A stretch of 64,000 nucleotides of DNA from Desulfocicer vacuolatum DSM 3385 (lineage in GTDB: Bacteria > Desulfobacterota > Desulfobacteria > Desulfobacterales > Desulfobacteraceae). This document shows, one piece after another, positions 44,413 to 53,791 of the stretch. The stretch lies in contig NZ_FWXY01000002.1 in assembly GCF_900176365.1 (NCBI RefSeq), positions 248,001-312,000 on the forward strand, given 5' to 3'. Under the pieces are notes generated by a model. It ran no database searches. It worked only from the letters and a program-made list of their open reading frames with translations, and had not been told where the DNA came from. Both the position numbers and the translations under genes were made by a program. The stretch's first letter is position 1. Each line of letters starts with the position of its first letter.

Positions 44413-47400
44413 TTATTCACCTTCCCGCCACCAAAGATAAAAAAAGTTCCGGGTGGGGGCCAGGGGATCCATTGAAATCACCCCGGGCTGACCATCCGTA
44501 TCCGTATCGTCATCCGGAGTGGGAGAGCCAACGGTAATGAAAAGCTTGGGCTCCTTTTCAGAAATCACCACCACCGGTTCAGATGGAATCCCGCCCCCGA
44601 TATCTTCATAGGGCTCAAGTTCCACATCTTCACCGTCGGCTTCAGGATCAAAATCAATGGCAGGTTTGCCGGTTTTATAGTTCAGGGCATACAATCTGGC
44701 ACCGCCACCGGGCAGACAGGGGTCATTGTTGGGTAAAAAAGAAGTAATATAAACCGTTTTATAAAACACCGCCCCTTCGGCCAGTATTTTTTCACCGGTT
44801 TCCATATTAAAATACCAACCGTTATCAATGCTTCCATTCGTGTCCACATCCCCTGCCGGATCATCCAAAACAGGAGGAACAGAAATGGATGAAGTGGTGT
44901 TCACCAGATCAGTCAGCGTTACCGGAACCGGTGTCCCCGAAGCATCTGCGGTTACATGATAATCTTTAAAGGCCAGAATCATATCCGGACCCGATGCGGT
45001 GTTACAGGCATCTTCCCTGTCCCCGGTGCCTGCAAAGACAAGATCATACCCCTTTTCCAAAGTGACCCGGGGAGCATAGTAAAATTTTAAATCGGCATCA
45101 TTGGCATTAAAAACAACCTGCGCCTTCCAGGTATTTATATTTTCATCACATTCCGGAAATACCAAGGGATTTCCTGCGGTATCCACAAAGTTGCCCACCC
45201 GCCAGATACGACCGGCCATATCCCCCACATAAAGCTTATCAATAAAACCGTTGCTGTCTTCATCAACAGCATTGACGGCACTGGGGATAGATGCGGTCAT
45301 ATCTGAATCAACGGCCATGTTATGCCCGGAATACCATTTCTGCACCACAGTGCCATTTAAAATACGGATGGCAAAGATGACCTTGCCAAGGGAATTGTCA
45401 GCACTGTAGCCCCCACCAATAAACATGACCGGAGTGCCCACGGTGTCACCAACACCGGTTTTAACAATACCAAAGGCCGGTTCAGACCAGCTTTCCCCAA
45501 GCCCTGGAAGGGTACTGCCGTTGAGCTGCCACATGAACTTGGGCACTTCAGGATCCGTAATATCCAGGGCAAAGTAAACATCCCCCCCTTTTCGCTCGCC
45601 ACTGATGAGGACAACCTGATCCCCGGAATCCACAATGCCGTCACCATCGACATCTGAAAAATAAATTTTCGGTGTGGAATCCACATAAAAGGGATGTGTT
45701 CCCCCTTCAATCAAATACTTCAGACGCGGTAGATGGTGGGTGGGGATAAATCCCCATGCTTCGGTGCCAAAATTGGTTTCCACATTGGCTGCACTGGTGG
45801 TCTGATCTTTTACGGCATGGAGCATGCCGTCATTGGCCCCAAAAAACACATAGGATTCAGAGGTTCCGTCAGTGTAGCGATATTCAAAGATCACCGGTTC
45901 ACTGTGAAGCACATCGCCAGTGATAACGTCTCTGTTTTCATCAATATTACCGTCACCATCCTCATCCAGCGCGTCCGCGCCGCGGATATAGTCAACAAGA
46001 GTATTAACGCCATCTATGGGGTTGCCAAGAATAGATGCTGTGAATCCCCATGAAAAAATCAAATTATCAGTTGAAAATTCATTAAATTCGTTGGTTAAGT
46101 TATTTGAAAAACCAATATATGTATAAATATTTCGATCGGCATTATCAATATAGTTGCATCCACCACCAGTGCAGTCTTGCGTGGAATAATCAGCATTGGC
46201 CCAGTTAATGGTGGCCCAGTAAGGTTTTGCAGATGCCTTGATGGCCCCATTGCTTTCAGTGGCCACATTTCCTTCTTTATCAATGATATTCAGATTATCG
46301 TCCAGACCAAATTTAAGGACATTGCCTTTCCAGAAATTCCCTTCCTGGGGGGTGAACAGAGCCAGATATATTTTGTTGCCACTCAAGGTTCTTGTTACAG
46401 GAACCACCGGAGCTGTAAAGGTGCTGTTACCGGTGAGAATGGAGTTTACCGCATTCAGTATGGCCGATGACAAATCCTCTGCGGAATCTGCCGTAAAATG
46501 GTAATCTCCATAGTTGCTGTTGGTGGTGTCATATAAACTTTTATGACCATTGCCGTTGTTGCTGGTGTTGGTGAGATACGCATTGCTGGCCAGGCCGGTC
46601 ATGACACCCACGGTATAGGTCATCACATTTTGAAACCCGTCCACGTACCCCACCATATCATGGGTGTACAGATAAAATGCCACATCATCAAGCCATGTAC
46701 TGCCCCCTGTGTTCTGTGGTATCTCTAACACCGTACTGTCCACCGTCACCGTGCCCGCACTGCCCGTCCCGCTATCAGTGGTATCTCCGTCAAAGTCGGA
46801 CAAGGTCGTGGGCAAATATTGGTTAGCCCCGCTTTGATCCTCTGAAGAAATGCCCGAGGACACCACAATAACATATTGATTCTGGCAATAATATTCAGAT
46901 TCCACCCCGGACGAAGGTGAATCATAATATCCCCCGATGGTGGCAAGCCCTTCGGCAAGTGGCGAATAGGTGACCGTTCCCATATTATTAATGTTATTCA
47001 CATAATTGGAAGTAAGTACATTGGAGGCGGGATCGCCATCCACCACCGTTGCCACCACATCCCCCAGGGGTTGAACATTGGATGCTCCCTCCGTGGTGGA
47101 AGTGAAATTATATATACCGAAATGGGCCTTGTTGGCTGTCATTTTACCAACGGAGAGCAGGGCTTGTTTGGCATAGTAAAAACGACTTTTATCAGGCAAA
47201 TCACTTCCGTCACCCGTGTAACTTCCAAAAAAAAGCCAGTTGAGGTAATTCTGGGAATACCGAAAAATGGTGGCATTATCTATGATACTCAGCCCGGTTG
47301 CGGCATCAGCCTGTCCAACACTTGAGGGCTGAACAGGCAAGGTGATGGTCCTGCCGTTGATGGTCCAGGTACCGCCGGAGTCTGCATCCAGACCATTAGC

Positions 47401-48075
47401 GTAACTGTCCGGCTCCAGGGTGGGTAAAATTTTTACCAGACACCAGACACCTCCATGGTTGACCAGGGAATATCCATCGGCATTCAAAAAGCCTGATACT
47501 TCTTCCGCCTCCGGCGTTGTCACCACCGGGGGATCAATGATCTGATCAAGTGTACCTGTGGCAATGCTATTTTTATTTTTATACCTCTGAATGGTTTCTC
47601 CCACAATAAAAGGACCATTGGATATTTCCACCACCTTAAGCTCAAGCGTTCCGCCCGCAGGAGCGGCCTCGGTGGGCTCCCTTACTTCTATCAAGGCCGT
47701 TGCCCTGGAAGTTAATCCTGTTATTTCTTTATCAAAAGAATAACTGCCCTCATCCACATTGGTGAGCACCAGAGTTTTATATTCGTTCCCGGAAACAGGG
47801 GGATCAGTTTCAGAATTGTTTACCACTTCAACAGTGGCGTTCTGGGGGGTATAATCAACATTTTTATCATAGTCTCCATGCCATTTAATCTGCTCCATCT
47901 CTGCGCCGTTATCCAGAAGAAAGACAATATTGGGCGGTACTTGATCTGTGGAAACGGTGAACATGCAGGTATCATCGGCCCAAGTCAATTGACATAAAAA
48001 AAAGAGGGACATAAAAATAACCATGAAAAGGGCAATATTACGTCTATTTTGCAACCCCATATTTAAAATCGCCAT
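44413..48075 (-). CDS. pilY1: PilY1-like pilus-tip protein, cluster 2 (1220 aa)
   Basis: A signal peptide (NIALFMVIFMSLFFLCQLTWA) precedes a von Willebrand A-like region (PPNIVFLLDNGAEMEQ; YVIVVSSGISSEDQ). Its metal site is altered: DNGAE replaces DxSxS. The C-terminal PilY1 propeller has VFFGANDGMLHAVKD, AWGFIPTHHLPRL, and a textbook calcium loop DVDGDGIVDSGD. AAGGAGG lies 6 nt before the ATG at 48075. Unlike the cluster 1 protein, it has no DUF1349 or beta-repeat modules. The IS lies directly downstream. Confidence 0.92.
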   Translation of the reverse strand: MAILNMGLQNRRNIALFMVIFMSLFFLCQLTWADDTCMFTVSTDQVPPNIVFLLDNGAEMEQIKWHGDYDKNVDYTPQNATVEVVNNSETDPPVSGNEYKTLVLTNVDEGSYSFDKEITGLTSRATALIEVREPTEAAPAGGTLELKVVEISNGPFIVGETIQRYKNKNSIATGTLDQIIDPPVVTTPEAEEVSGFLNADGYSLVNHGGVWCLVKILPTLEPDSYANGLDADSGGTWTINGRTITLPVQPSSVGQADAATGLSIIDNATIFRYSQNYLNWLFFGSYTGDGSDLPDKSRFYYAKQALLSVGKMTANKAHFGIYNFTSTTEGASNVQPLGDVVATVVDGDPASNVLTSNYVNNINNMGTVTYSPLAEGLATIGGYYDSPSSGVESEYYCQNQYVIVVSSGISSEDQSGANQYLPTTLSDFDGDTTDSGTGSAGTVTVDSTVLEIPQNTGGSTWLDDVAFYLYTHDMVGYVDGFQNVMTYTVGVMTGLASNAYLTNTSNNGNGHKSLYDTTNSNYGDYHFTADSAEDLSSAILNAVNSILTGNSTFTAPVVPVTRTLSGNKIYLALFTPQEGNFWKGNVLKFGLDDNLNIIDKEGNVATESNGAIKASAKPYWATINWANADYSTQDCTGGGCNYIDNADRNIYTYIGFSNNLTNEFNEFSTDNLIFSWGFTASILGNPIDGVNTLVDYIRGADALDEDGDGNIDENRDVITGDVLHSEPVIFEYRYTDGTSESYVFFGANDGMLHAVKDQTTSAANVETNFGTEAWGFIPTHHLPRLKYLIEGGTHPFYVDSTPKIYFSDVDGDGIVDSGDQVVLISGERKGGDVYFALDITDPEVPKFMWQLNGSTLPGLGESWSEPAFGIVKTGVGDTVGTPVMFIGGGYSADNSLGKVIFAIRILNGTVVQKWYSGHNMAVDSDMTASIPSAVNAVDEDSNGFIDKLYVGDMAGRIWRVGNFVDTAGNPLVFPECDENINTWKAQVVFNANDADLKFYYAPRVTLEKGYDLVFAGTGDREDACNTASGPDMILAFKDYHVTADASGTPVPVTLTDLVNTTSSISVPPVLDDPAGDVDTNGSIDNGWYFNMETGEKILAEGAVFYKTVYITSFLPNNDPCLPGGGARLYALNYKTGKPAIDFDPEADGEDVELEPYEDIGGGIPSEPVVVISEKEPKLFITVGSPTPDDDTDTDGQPGVISMDPLAPTRNFFYLWWREGE

Positions 48076-48435
48076 TTTTCCCTCCTTTTGAATCATATGA
48101 AATCAGCCACACAGCATGGTCAAGGTTTAAATTTAGGAATAATCAATTTTTCAGCATATTGTAGTTAGTTGCTCAAAATCAGCCATTATAGGGGATTGAA
48201 GAGATGAGATGACATCTACGCTGTTTAGGTCTTGCTGGAATTTTTTTCTAACCATAACACTTTGCCGACATGACAATAATGGGATTGATCATAAACTGGG
48301 CCACGATACGTGAGATTAAATTTTATCAACCACAACACACTGTGATTAAAAATATTAATTTTTATCACTAAGGTTTTATGACAAAATGGCCAACGTTATG
48401 ACCAAGCCCCAATAATGCAAAGCCTGCTCAACATT
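48076..48435. other. Intergenic region between pilX-like gene and pilY1, cluster 2
   Basis: About 360 nt with no gene. It contains the second copy of the 27-bp element (48384-48410, minus). The gap suggests that this pilY1 has its own promoter, unlike cluster 1 where pilY1 follows pilX by 31 nt. I did not find a convincing sigma54 or sigma70 site. Confidence 0.4.
48384..48410 (-). repeat. 27-bp element, copy 2 of an inverted pair
   Basis: Minus-strand GGGGCTTGGTCATAACGTTG and onward matches 42789-42815 on the plus strand at 23 of 27 positions. The pair encloses the IS and pilY1 of cluster 2. Confidence 0.6.
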
Positions 48436-48909
48436 TTAAAAACCAATTCTGTAAAAACCTGACTCAATAACAATTTCTGAATTTCCAGAACCATCATACC
48501 CATTACAGGTCATCTCATATCTATGGGCTTTAAATTTAGACACTTCATAACCTGATCCCCTGGGGGCTTCAGAAAAACCTGCATAACCCACGGTACCGTT
48601 AAATGACGCGTTATTGGAATTAAAGTCAAAATCTCCTGTTACACCCGATGAAAAGCCGAGGGAGCTTCCCACTGTGATATTATTTTCGCCATATAAACCG
48701 GTGTGGGGTGGTACATACCCCCTTGCCGACTCGGCTGCATAAAAGGCCATGGTATACAAACGATCATTCCGGGCAATGGCCAATTCAGTGGTACTGGTAT
48801 TAATGGAAAAAATCCCCAAAATAGTCACCACAAACAATACCATCAATGCCACCAATAAAGTGGAGCCTTTTTCACTAATCAAGGGTAAAATAAAGTGTTG
48901 TTTTTTCAT
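48436..48909 (-). CDS. pilX: PilX-like minor pilin, cluster 2
   Basis: The 157-residue protein has EKGSTLLVALMVLFVVTILG, a PilX-like start with a small residue rather than Phe at +1 and no +5 Glu, followed by TMAFYAAESARGY. The rest is unlike the cluster 1 protein. ATG at 48909 follows GAGG; an in-frame TTG at 48918 would overlap pilV by 8 nt. Confidence 0.78.
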   Translation of the reverse strand: MKKQHFILPLISEKGSTLLVALMVLFVVTILGIFSINTSTTELAIARNDRLYTMAFYAAESARGYVPPHTGLYGENNITVGSSLGFSSGVTGDFDFNSNNASFNGTVGYAGFSEAPRGSGYEVSKFKAHRYEMTCNGYDGSGNSEIVIESGFYRIGF

Positions 48910-48910
48910 C

Positions 48911-49342
48911 TCATTCAAGCCTCGCTATGAGCTGCTCAAGGATACACGTCTCACCACTGTCAGGAACCACTGTGACAACGATCCGTTTTGCATCAAGTGG
49001 AATGGTTGAATCATCAGCATTCTCTTGCACAGTCCATGACAAATCATAGCCTGACAAAGGTTGACTTGCAGGAGTTCGGGCAGTTCCCTGGGTGCGATCA
49101 AGGTCAGAATCAGTATAAGGCAAACCCATCAACCGTTCAATTTCATTGGATGCCAGGGAAAATTTTTCAGTAATTTTCAGGGCAGCGGCATTGCCGTTAA
49201 TGGCACTGATCTGCATTTTGGCCACCCCGAGAATGCCAAAGGCAAAAATAACCAGGGCCACCATGATTTCAATGAGGGTGAACCCGGCTGTCCCATGTTC
49301 TTTATGAAATCTGCATTTTTTTTGCTCTGTCACTATATCCAT
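48911..49342 (-). CDS. pilV: PilV-like minor pilin, cluster 2
   Basis: The 143-residue protein has TAG/FTLIEIMVALVIFAFGILGV and AKMQISAINGNAAALKITEK, clear PilV features, and ends close to a single Cys (GETCILEQL). AAGGAGA is 8 nt upstream of the ATG. It lies 15 nt after pilW in the same direction. Confidence 0.86.
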   Translation of the reverse strand: MDIVTEQKKCRFHKEHGTAGFTLIEIMVALVIFAFGILGVAKMQISAINGNAAALKITEKFSLASNEIERLMGLPYTDSDLDRTQGTARTPASQPLSGYDLSWTVQENADDSTIPLDAKRIVVTVVPDSGETCILEQLIARLE

Positions 49343-49357
49343 GGGATGCTCTCCTTG

Positions 49358-50101
49358 TCAGAAATAAAGATTTCGACATTGAACCACGGTGGTCAATATG
49401 CGGTTATTAACATTACTCTGCCTTTGCTCATTAAAATCAACCCTTGCTTCAATGGTGATCTGAATGCTTCTGATTTCAGAAAGATCTGTGGTGGCGTTAC
49501 CGTTTAAATCAAGATATTCAAACACAAGCCTCTCGATATTTTCCGCAATAACCCCACGACTTCCTGTGCCCACCTTTCTACCAATGTCCGAATCACCGTC
49601 ACTGTCTGCATCATACAAGTCATATTCAACGCTCTCCAGTTCTCCGGGCTCATCAGTGGTGCCGTCATTATTATTATCACGGTAGTCACCGTCTGCAACA
49701 AAGGTAAATCCCAAGGGATTTCCAACACTTCCATCACCTGCAGCCGTTATGCCAGCCCCGGCCATGCCATCGGGGTCATACCCCGCCATCCTGATATCTT
49801 TGATCATAATGTATTTGGCAGTTCTTATGACCTGCTGCATGTCAACAATCTGTTGCTGGGCAAGTTGGGCATTCTGTTGTCCCTGATATGCATAAAAAAT
49901 GGCAGCGGCCACCACGGTTGAAATCACCATGGCAACCAGCAATTCAATCAGGGTAAATCCCTTATTTTTTTGGCATGCCCCATTTTCCAGTTTACATTTT
50001 TTAAAAAAATCTACCCATTTCCCAGAAAAACTTGATGAAAAAGTGCAAACTACTTTTGAATTTGTATGGAAAATGGCATTTTTTTGATCAATTATTTTCA
50101 A
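49358..50101 (-). CDS. pilW: PilW-like minor pilin, cluster 2
   Basis: The frame contains NKG/FTLIELLVAMVISTVVAA and the PilW continuation KYIMIKDIRMAGYDPDG, then acidic calcium-like loops (DNNNDGTTDEPGE, DADSDGDSDIG). The start is uncertain: a TTG at 50101 gives a leader of about 47 residues, and no better ATG or GTG is found before the prepilin motif. At 247 residues it is shorter than the cluster 1 protein. Confidence 0.82.
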   Translation of the reverse strand: MKIIDQKNAIFHTNSKVVCTFSSSFSGKWVDFFKKCKLENGACQKNKGFTLIELLVAMVISTVVAAAIFYAYQGQQNAQLAQQQIVDMQQVIRTAKYIMIKDIRMAGYDPDGMAGAGITAAGDGSVGNPLGFTFVADGDYRDNNNDGTTDEPGELESVEYDLYDADSDGDSDIGRKVGTGSRGVIAENIERLVFEYLDLNGNATTDLSEIRSIQITIEARVDFNEQRQSNVNNRILTTVVQCRNLYF

Positions 50102-50132
50102 TATCTTACATTCCCATATGGGGTTGTTTAAA

Positions 50133-50645
50133 TCACTCGGTTCTGAGAGTACCCGCAGAATTGATAATAATTTTTTTACTTGTCATGTTTGAATTTCGAA
50201 GGATGATGTTTCCCTCAACTGCTCCGTGGGGTCGCAATCCCCTGCTGTTAAAGCAGACAAAATATCCAGATGTATTAACAGGAAAAGTAGAACTCACCAG
50301 ATTTATCCCCGAAGGCAGATTCATATTCTTTAAAAAGGGTTCGCTGCCATTTTGAACATCATCATTTTTTATGCCTCCGACACCTTCCCCATTATCCAAA
50401 AACGACAGACAGGTGCCCGCGCTCAAATCAAAAACAACCACCGCATTTTCATTTTTTGTAATTGCCGCCATTTTCACTTCCTGTACACAGGAAATAATAT
50501 CCCTGGCAGCACTCCTGAGACGAAATTCAGGAATCCAGGTTGTCATCAGAGGAATGGCAATACCAACCATAAGGCTGATGATGGCAATGACAATCATCAC
50601 TTCCATTAATGTAAAACCGGCATTAAATTTTGGAAATTTTATCAT
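50133..50645 (-). CDS. fimT: FimT/GspH-like minor pilin, cluster 2
   Basis: The 170-residue protein starts MIKFPKFNAG/FTLMEVMIVI, a short prepilin leader with Glu at +5, followed by FRLRSAARDIISCVQEVKMA and a GspH-type domain with two Cys pairs. It is the first gene of cluster 2. The longer frame to 50762 is rejected because the leader fits at 50645. Confidence 0.85.
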   Translation of the reverse strand: MIKFPKFNAGFTLMEVMIVIAIISLMVGIAIPLMTTWIPEFRLRSAARDIISCVQEVKMAAITKNENAVVVFDLSAGTCLSFLDNGEGVGGIKNDDVQNGSEPFLKNMNLPSGINLVSSTFPVNTSGYFVCFNSRGLRPHGAVEGNIILRNSNMTSKKIIINSAGTLRTE

Positions 50646-51225
50646 GTTATCAAATTTTCCATCTTTGTAAGGGAAAGCACACGGCAACCATAATTTCCTG
50701 TCCCATCTGTTGACATTTTTTGTACCACAAAAATATTTTTCACAAAAACACCGGCAAACCATGGATTAAAATATAAACATAATATTTTCATAAGGATTAT
50801 TAGTAATATTCAATGCAAGATTGATGCACTTTTCACAAACATTATAAAAACACCTTTTTATATATGCAAATACAATCATCTTACTACACATTTATCTCAT
50901 CCACCAAACATTTAATTTCTTGCACAGATGTTGGCATAATCCCAAAAATCAGCAATCTGACAATTATTGTCAAAAAAACTGCCATTTTTTATCATTTTTC
51001 ACAAAACAGCCTCATATTGAAACATCATAGCCATACTCCCTATAAGCAATTGGCTCTTTTTAAAAACTTAACTCCAAAATATGAGGGGAATTACTCTGGT
51101 AAATATAAAACAGAAATAAGATATGGCATATTTACGATGAATTTATTTAAAGGATATAGATCAGTTGAAATAAGCTCGATAATAAGATAAAATCTCAACA
51201 TATCTAAATAAAGGAAAGCGTAATA
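50646..51225. other. Divergent intergenic region, AT-rich
   Basis: About 580 nt between the divergently transcribed fimT of cluster 2 and the coiled-coil gene. It must carry promoters for both. I see no ORF with a convincing start, no strong hairpin, and no repeat-family copy. Confidence 0.4.
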
Positions 51226-51792
51226 ATGGAAGAAAAAAACATACCAGATGAAAAAGATATTCAAAGCCTCACCCTGGATAAAAAAACCATGGATGTCCTG
51301 GTGGCAAACATTATCCCCACATCTAAATATTTTGAGGTTCGATTTGATCATATGCAGGATCAAATCAACAGAATTAATAATGACATCAATAATTTTCACA
51401 GTGACGTTGACAAGCGCTTTGACAGCTTGAAGGAGGACATAGATCAACGCTTTGAAAAGGTGGATCAGCGTTTTGAAAAGATGGATCAACGATTCGACAA
51501 CATGAAAAAGGATATGGATCAGCGGTTTGAAAAGGTAGATCAACGATTCGACAACATGAAAAAGGATATGGATCAGCGGTTTGAAAAGGTAGATAATCAT
51601 TTTAAGGACATGAAAATCGATATGGATAAACGGTTTGATCAGATGATAACATCCATTAACCGACTGACAGACACCCTTGAACAAAGAGATATCAAACAGC
51701 GTGGATTTACAATTAGAATGTTTACCATTGCCATCAGCATTTCCCTTTTAGGTGGACTGGGAACTTTTTTAAAATCAATGGGAGTGATCTAA
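51226..51792 (+). CDS. Tandem-repeat coiled-coil protein with C-terminal membrane anchor
   Basis: The 188-residue protein is a long coiled coil (about 40-160) built of 7- and 11-residue units of the type DQRFEKVDQRFDNMKKDM. A hydrophobic segment (FTIAISISLLGGLGTFL) follows near the C-terminus. A 54-bp unit is perfectly duplicated in the DNA (51484-51591). Such proteins resemble the Bdr-like/DUF1640-type architecture and are probably tail-anchored with the coil in the cytoplasm; the function is unknown. AAGGAAAG lies 7 nt before the ATG. It precedes the ATPase gene on the same strand. Confidence 0.75.
   Translation: MEEKNIPDEKDIQSLTLDKKTMDVLVANIIPTSKYFEVRFDHMQDQINRINNDINNFHSDVDKRFDSLKEDIDQRFEKVDQRFEKMDQRFDNMKKDMDQRFEKVDQRFDNMKKDMDQRFEKVDNHFKDMKIDMDKRFDQMITSINRLTDTLEQRDIKQRGFTIRMFTIAISISLLGGLGTFLKSMGVI
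51484..51591 (+). repeat. Perfect 54-bp tandem duplication in the coiled-coil gene
   Basis: Units 51484-51537 and 51538-51591 are identical, each encoding 18 residues. Partly matching units flank them, so the array can probably expand or contract in frame. Confidence 0.9.
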
Positions 51793-51850
51793 TACTCACC
51801 CATCCAGTCTTTTTATATTGACACTACCCAGGAAATGGATCCCTCCCCAT

Positions 51851-53791
51851 ATGAAACCCTCAAAAGAAATAGCCAAAATCCTTTTCAACAGCAAACTTCT
51901 GTCTGGAAAACAGATCAACGCAGCTCTAAAAAATGAGCCTGATATCCGAAAGGCACTAAGAAAACAACAACAGGCAACATCCAAGGAAAACTCAAGTAGC
52001 ACCATCCTTCCCCCCATCTATTTCATGGATGTACTCCTGGCCCTGAAGCTGAAAAAACAAGATGACTCCGGCTTGGAACTGGACGAAGATCTTTTGTATG
52101 AAACCCTGGCCGCCGGGTGGCAACTTCCCTATAAAAAAATTGATCCCCTCACCCTGGACCTCAATGTTGTGACCCAGACCATCCCCCACTCCTTTGCCCT
52201 GCGCCACCTGGTATTACCCCTGAAAATAGAAGGCAAAACCATCCATGTGGCAACTCCAAATCCATTTAACCATGAGGCCATGGGAGACATTGAAAGGGTA
52301 TCAGGGTTCAAAGCATCCCCGGTGGTGAGCCCCAAAACCGATGTGATGCATCTCATTTCTGAATGCTTTGGATTTAGAAAATCCATCACCGCTGCAGAAA
52401 CCCAGTTCTCACAAAAAAGCAAAGGTGAACTTGGCAATCTGGAGCAGCTGGTTCACCTGAAATCCAGCAATGAACTGCCTGCCACGGACCAGCACATTGT
52501 CAATGCCGTGGATCATCTTTTTTCCTATGCCCTGGAGCAACGGGCCAGTGACATCCACATTGAACCCAAACGAAAAAAATCCCTGGTACGCATGCGCATT
52601 GACGGGGTGCTTCACACGGTGTACACCCTGCCTGGACGGGTACACAATGCCATTATCAGCCGAATTAAAACCTTGTCCGGGTTGAACATGGCAGAAAAAA
52701 GACGGCCCCAGGACGGCCGCATTAAGACGAAAAAAGATAAAATTGAAGTGGAAATCCGGGTGTCCACCATTCCGGTGGCCTTTGGGGAAAAGGCCGTGCT
52801 TCGACTCATGGATCCGGAGGTGTTATTCCAGGATCTGCCAAAGCTTGGGTTTTCCCGGGAGGATCTGGAAAAATACAATAACATTATCACCCTTCCCCAC
52901 GGCATTATTCTGGTCACCGGTCCCACGGGAAGCGGTAAATCCACCACCCTCTACTCCACGTTGAAACAATTGTCCACCCCGGCGGTGAACATCACCACCA
53001 TTGAAGATCCCATTGAGATGATCCATGAAGATTTTAACCAGATTGCCGTGCAACCGGCCATTGATGTCACCTTCAGCACCATCTTAAAAAACATTTTACG
53101 CCAGGACCCGGACATCATCATGGTGGGGGAGATCCGGGATCTGGACACGGCCCAGAATGCGGTGCAGGCAGCCCTCACCGGTCATCTGGTGCTCTCCACC
53201 CTGCACACCAATGATGCCGTATCCTCCCTTACCCGGCTTCTGGATCTGGGCATTCCCCCGTTTCTGGTGCAGTCCTCCCTGGTGGGAATCATTGCCCAGC
53301 GGCTGGTGCGGCGAATCTGTCCCCATTGCCGGGAATCCTTTGAAATGGATGAACAAGAACTTTTTGACATGGGCATACAGCTACCTGTCACCCGAAATCA
53401 AAGTGTTTCCCCAACAGATGATCGCCAAGGGCAATCATTTAAGAAGCACCTGTTCTCCCAGGAACCCGGTGCAATGGATTTAAATAACCTGGCGCCCCGG
53501 GACAGTTTAAAAACCGGCCCCAAAAGAAACAAAATAACCCTCCACAGGGGCAAAGGCTGCATCAAGTGCAGACATACAGGCTATCGAGGCAGGAGCGCCA
53601 TTTTTGAAGTGTTGCCCTACTCCGATGCATTAAAAAAAATGACGGCAGGAGATGTCAATGTATCCAGCCTGAGAAAACGGGCCGGTCACGAGGGCTTGAA
53701 AACCCTGAGGGAAGACGCGGTATTGAAAATGCTCAATGGGGAGACCACCTTTGAAGAGGTGCTGCGGGTGACCTGGCAGGGGGATGGTTAA
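51851..53791 (+). CDS. PilB/GspE-family secretion ATPase
   Basis: The 646-residue protein has an N-terminal MshEN/GspE-like domain and a catalytic domain with RASDIHIEPKRK, Walker A GPTGSGKS, ITTIEDPIEM, Walker B IIMVGEIRD and HLVLSTLHTND. The zinc-site pairs CPHC and CIKC are present but separated by about 80 residues of polar insertion, far more than in GspE of this window. It may drive the pili formed with the adjacent minor pilins, or another filament. Start uncertain: ATG at 51851, or TTG at 51818 in frame. Its stop overlaps the convergent batDE stop in TTAA. Confidence 0.88.
   Translation: MKPSKEIAKILFNSKLLSGKQINAALKNEPDIRKALRKQQQATSKENSSSTILPPIYFMDVLLALKLKKQDDSGLELDEDLLYETLAAGWQLPYKKIDPLTLDLNVVTQTIPHSFALRHLVLPLKIEGKTIHVATPNPFNHEAMGDIERVSGFKASPVVSPKTDVMHLISECFGFRKSITAAETQFSQKSKGELGNLEQLVHLKSSNELPATDQHIVNAVDHLFSYALEQRASDIHIEPKRKKSLVRMRIDGVLHTVYTLPGRVHNAIISRIKTLSGLNMAEKRRPQDGRIKTKKDKIEVEIRVSTIPVAFGEKAVLRLMDPEVLFQDLPKLGFSREDLEKYNNIITLPHGIILVTGPTGSGKSTTLYSTLKQLSTPAVNITTIEDPIEMIHEDFNQIAVQPAIDVTFSTILKNILRQDPDIIMVGEIRDLDTAQNAVQAALTGHLVLSTLHTNDAVSSLTRLLDLGIPPFLVQSSLVGIIAQRLVRRICPHCRESFEMDEQELFDMGIQLPVTRNQSVSPTDDRQGQSFKKHLFSQEPGAMDLNNLAPRDSLKTGPKRNKITLHRGKGCIKCRHTGYRGRSAIFEVLPYSDALKKMTAGDVNVSSLRKRAGHEGLKTLREDAVLKMLNGETTFEEVLRVTWQGDG

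Noticed and set aside
51091-51684. Hydrophobic minus-strand ORF of 197 codons
   Set aside because: It is the reverse frame of the repetitive coiled-coil gene; its repeating FKPLIHILFHVVESLI pattern mirrors the coil repeat and it lacks a start context.
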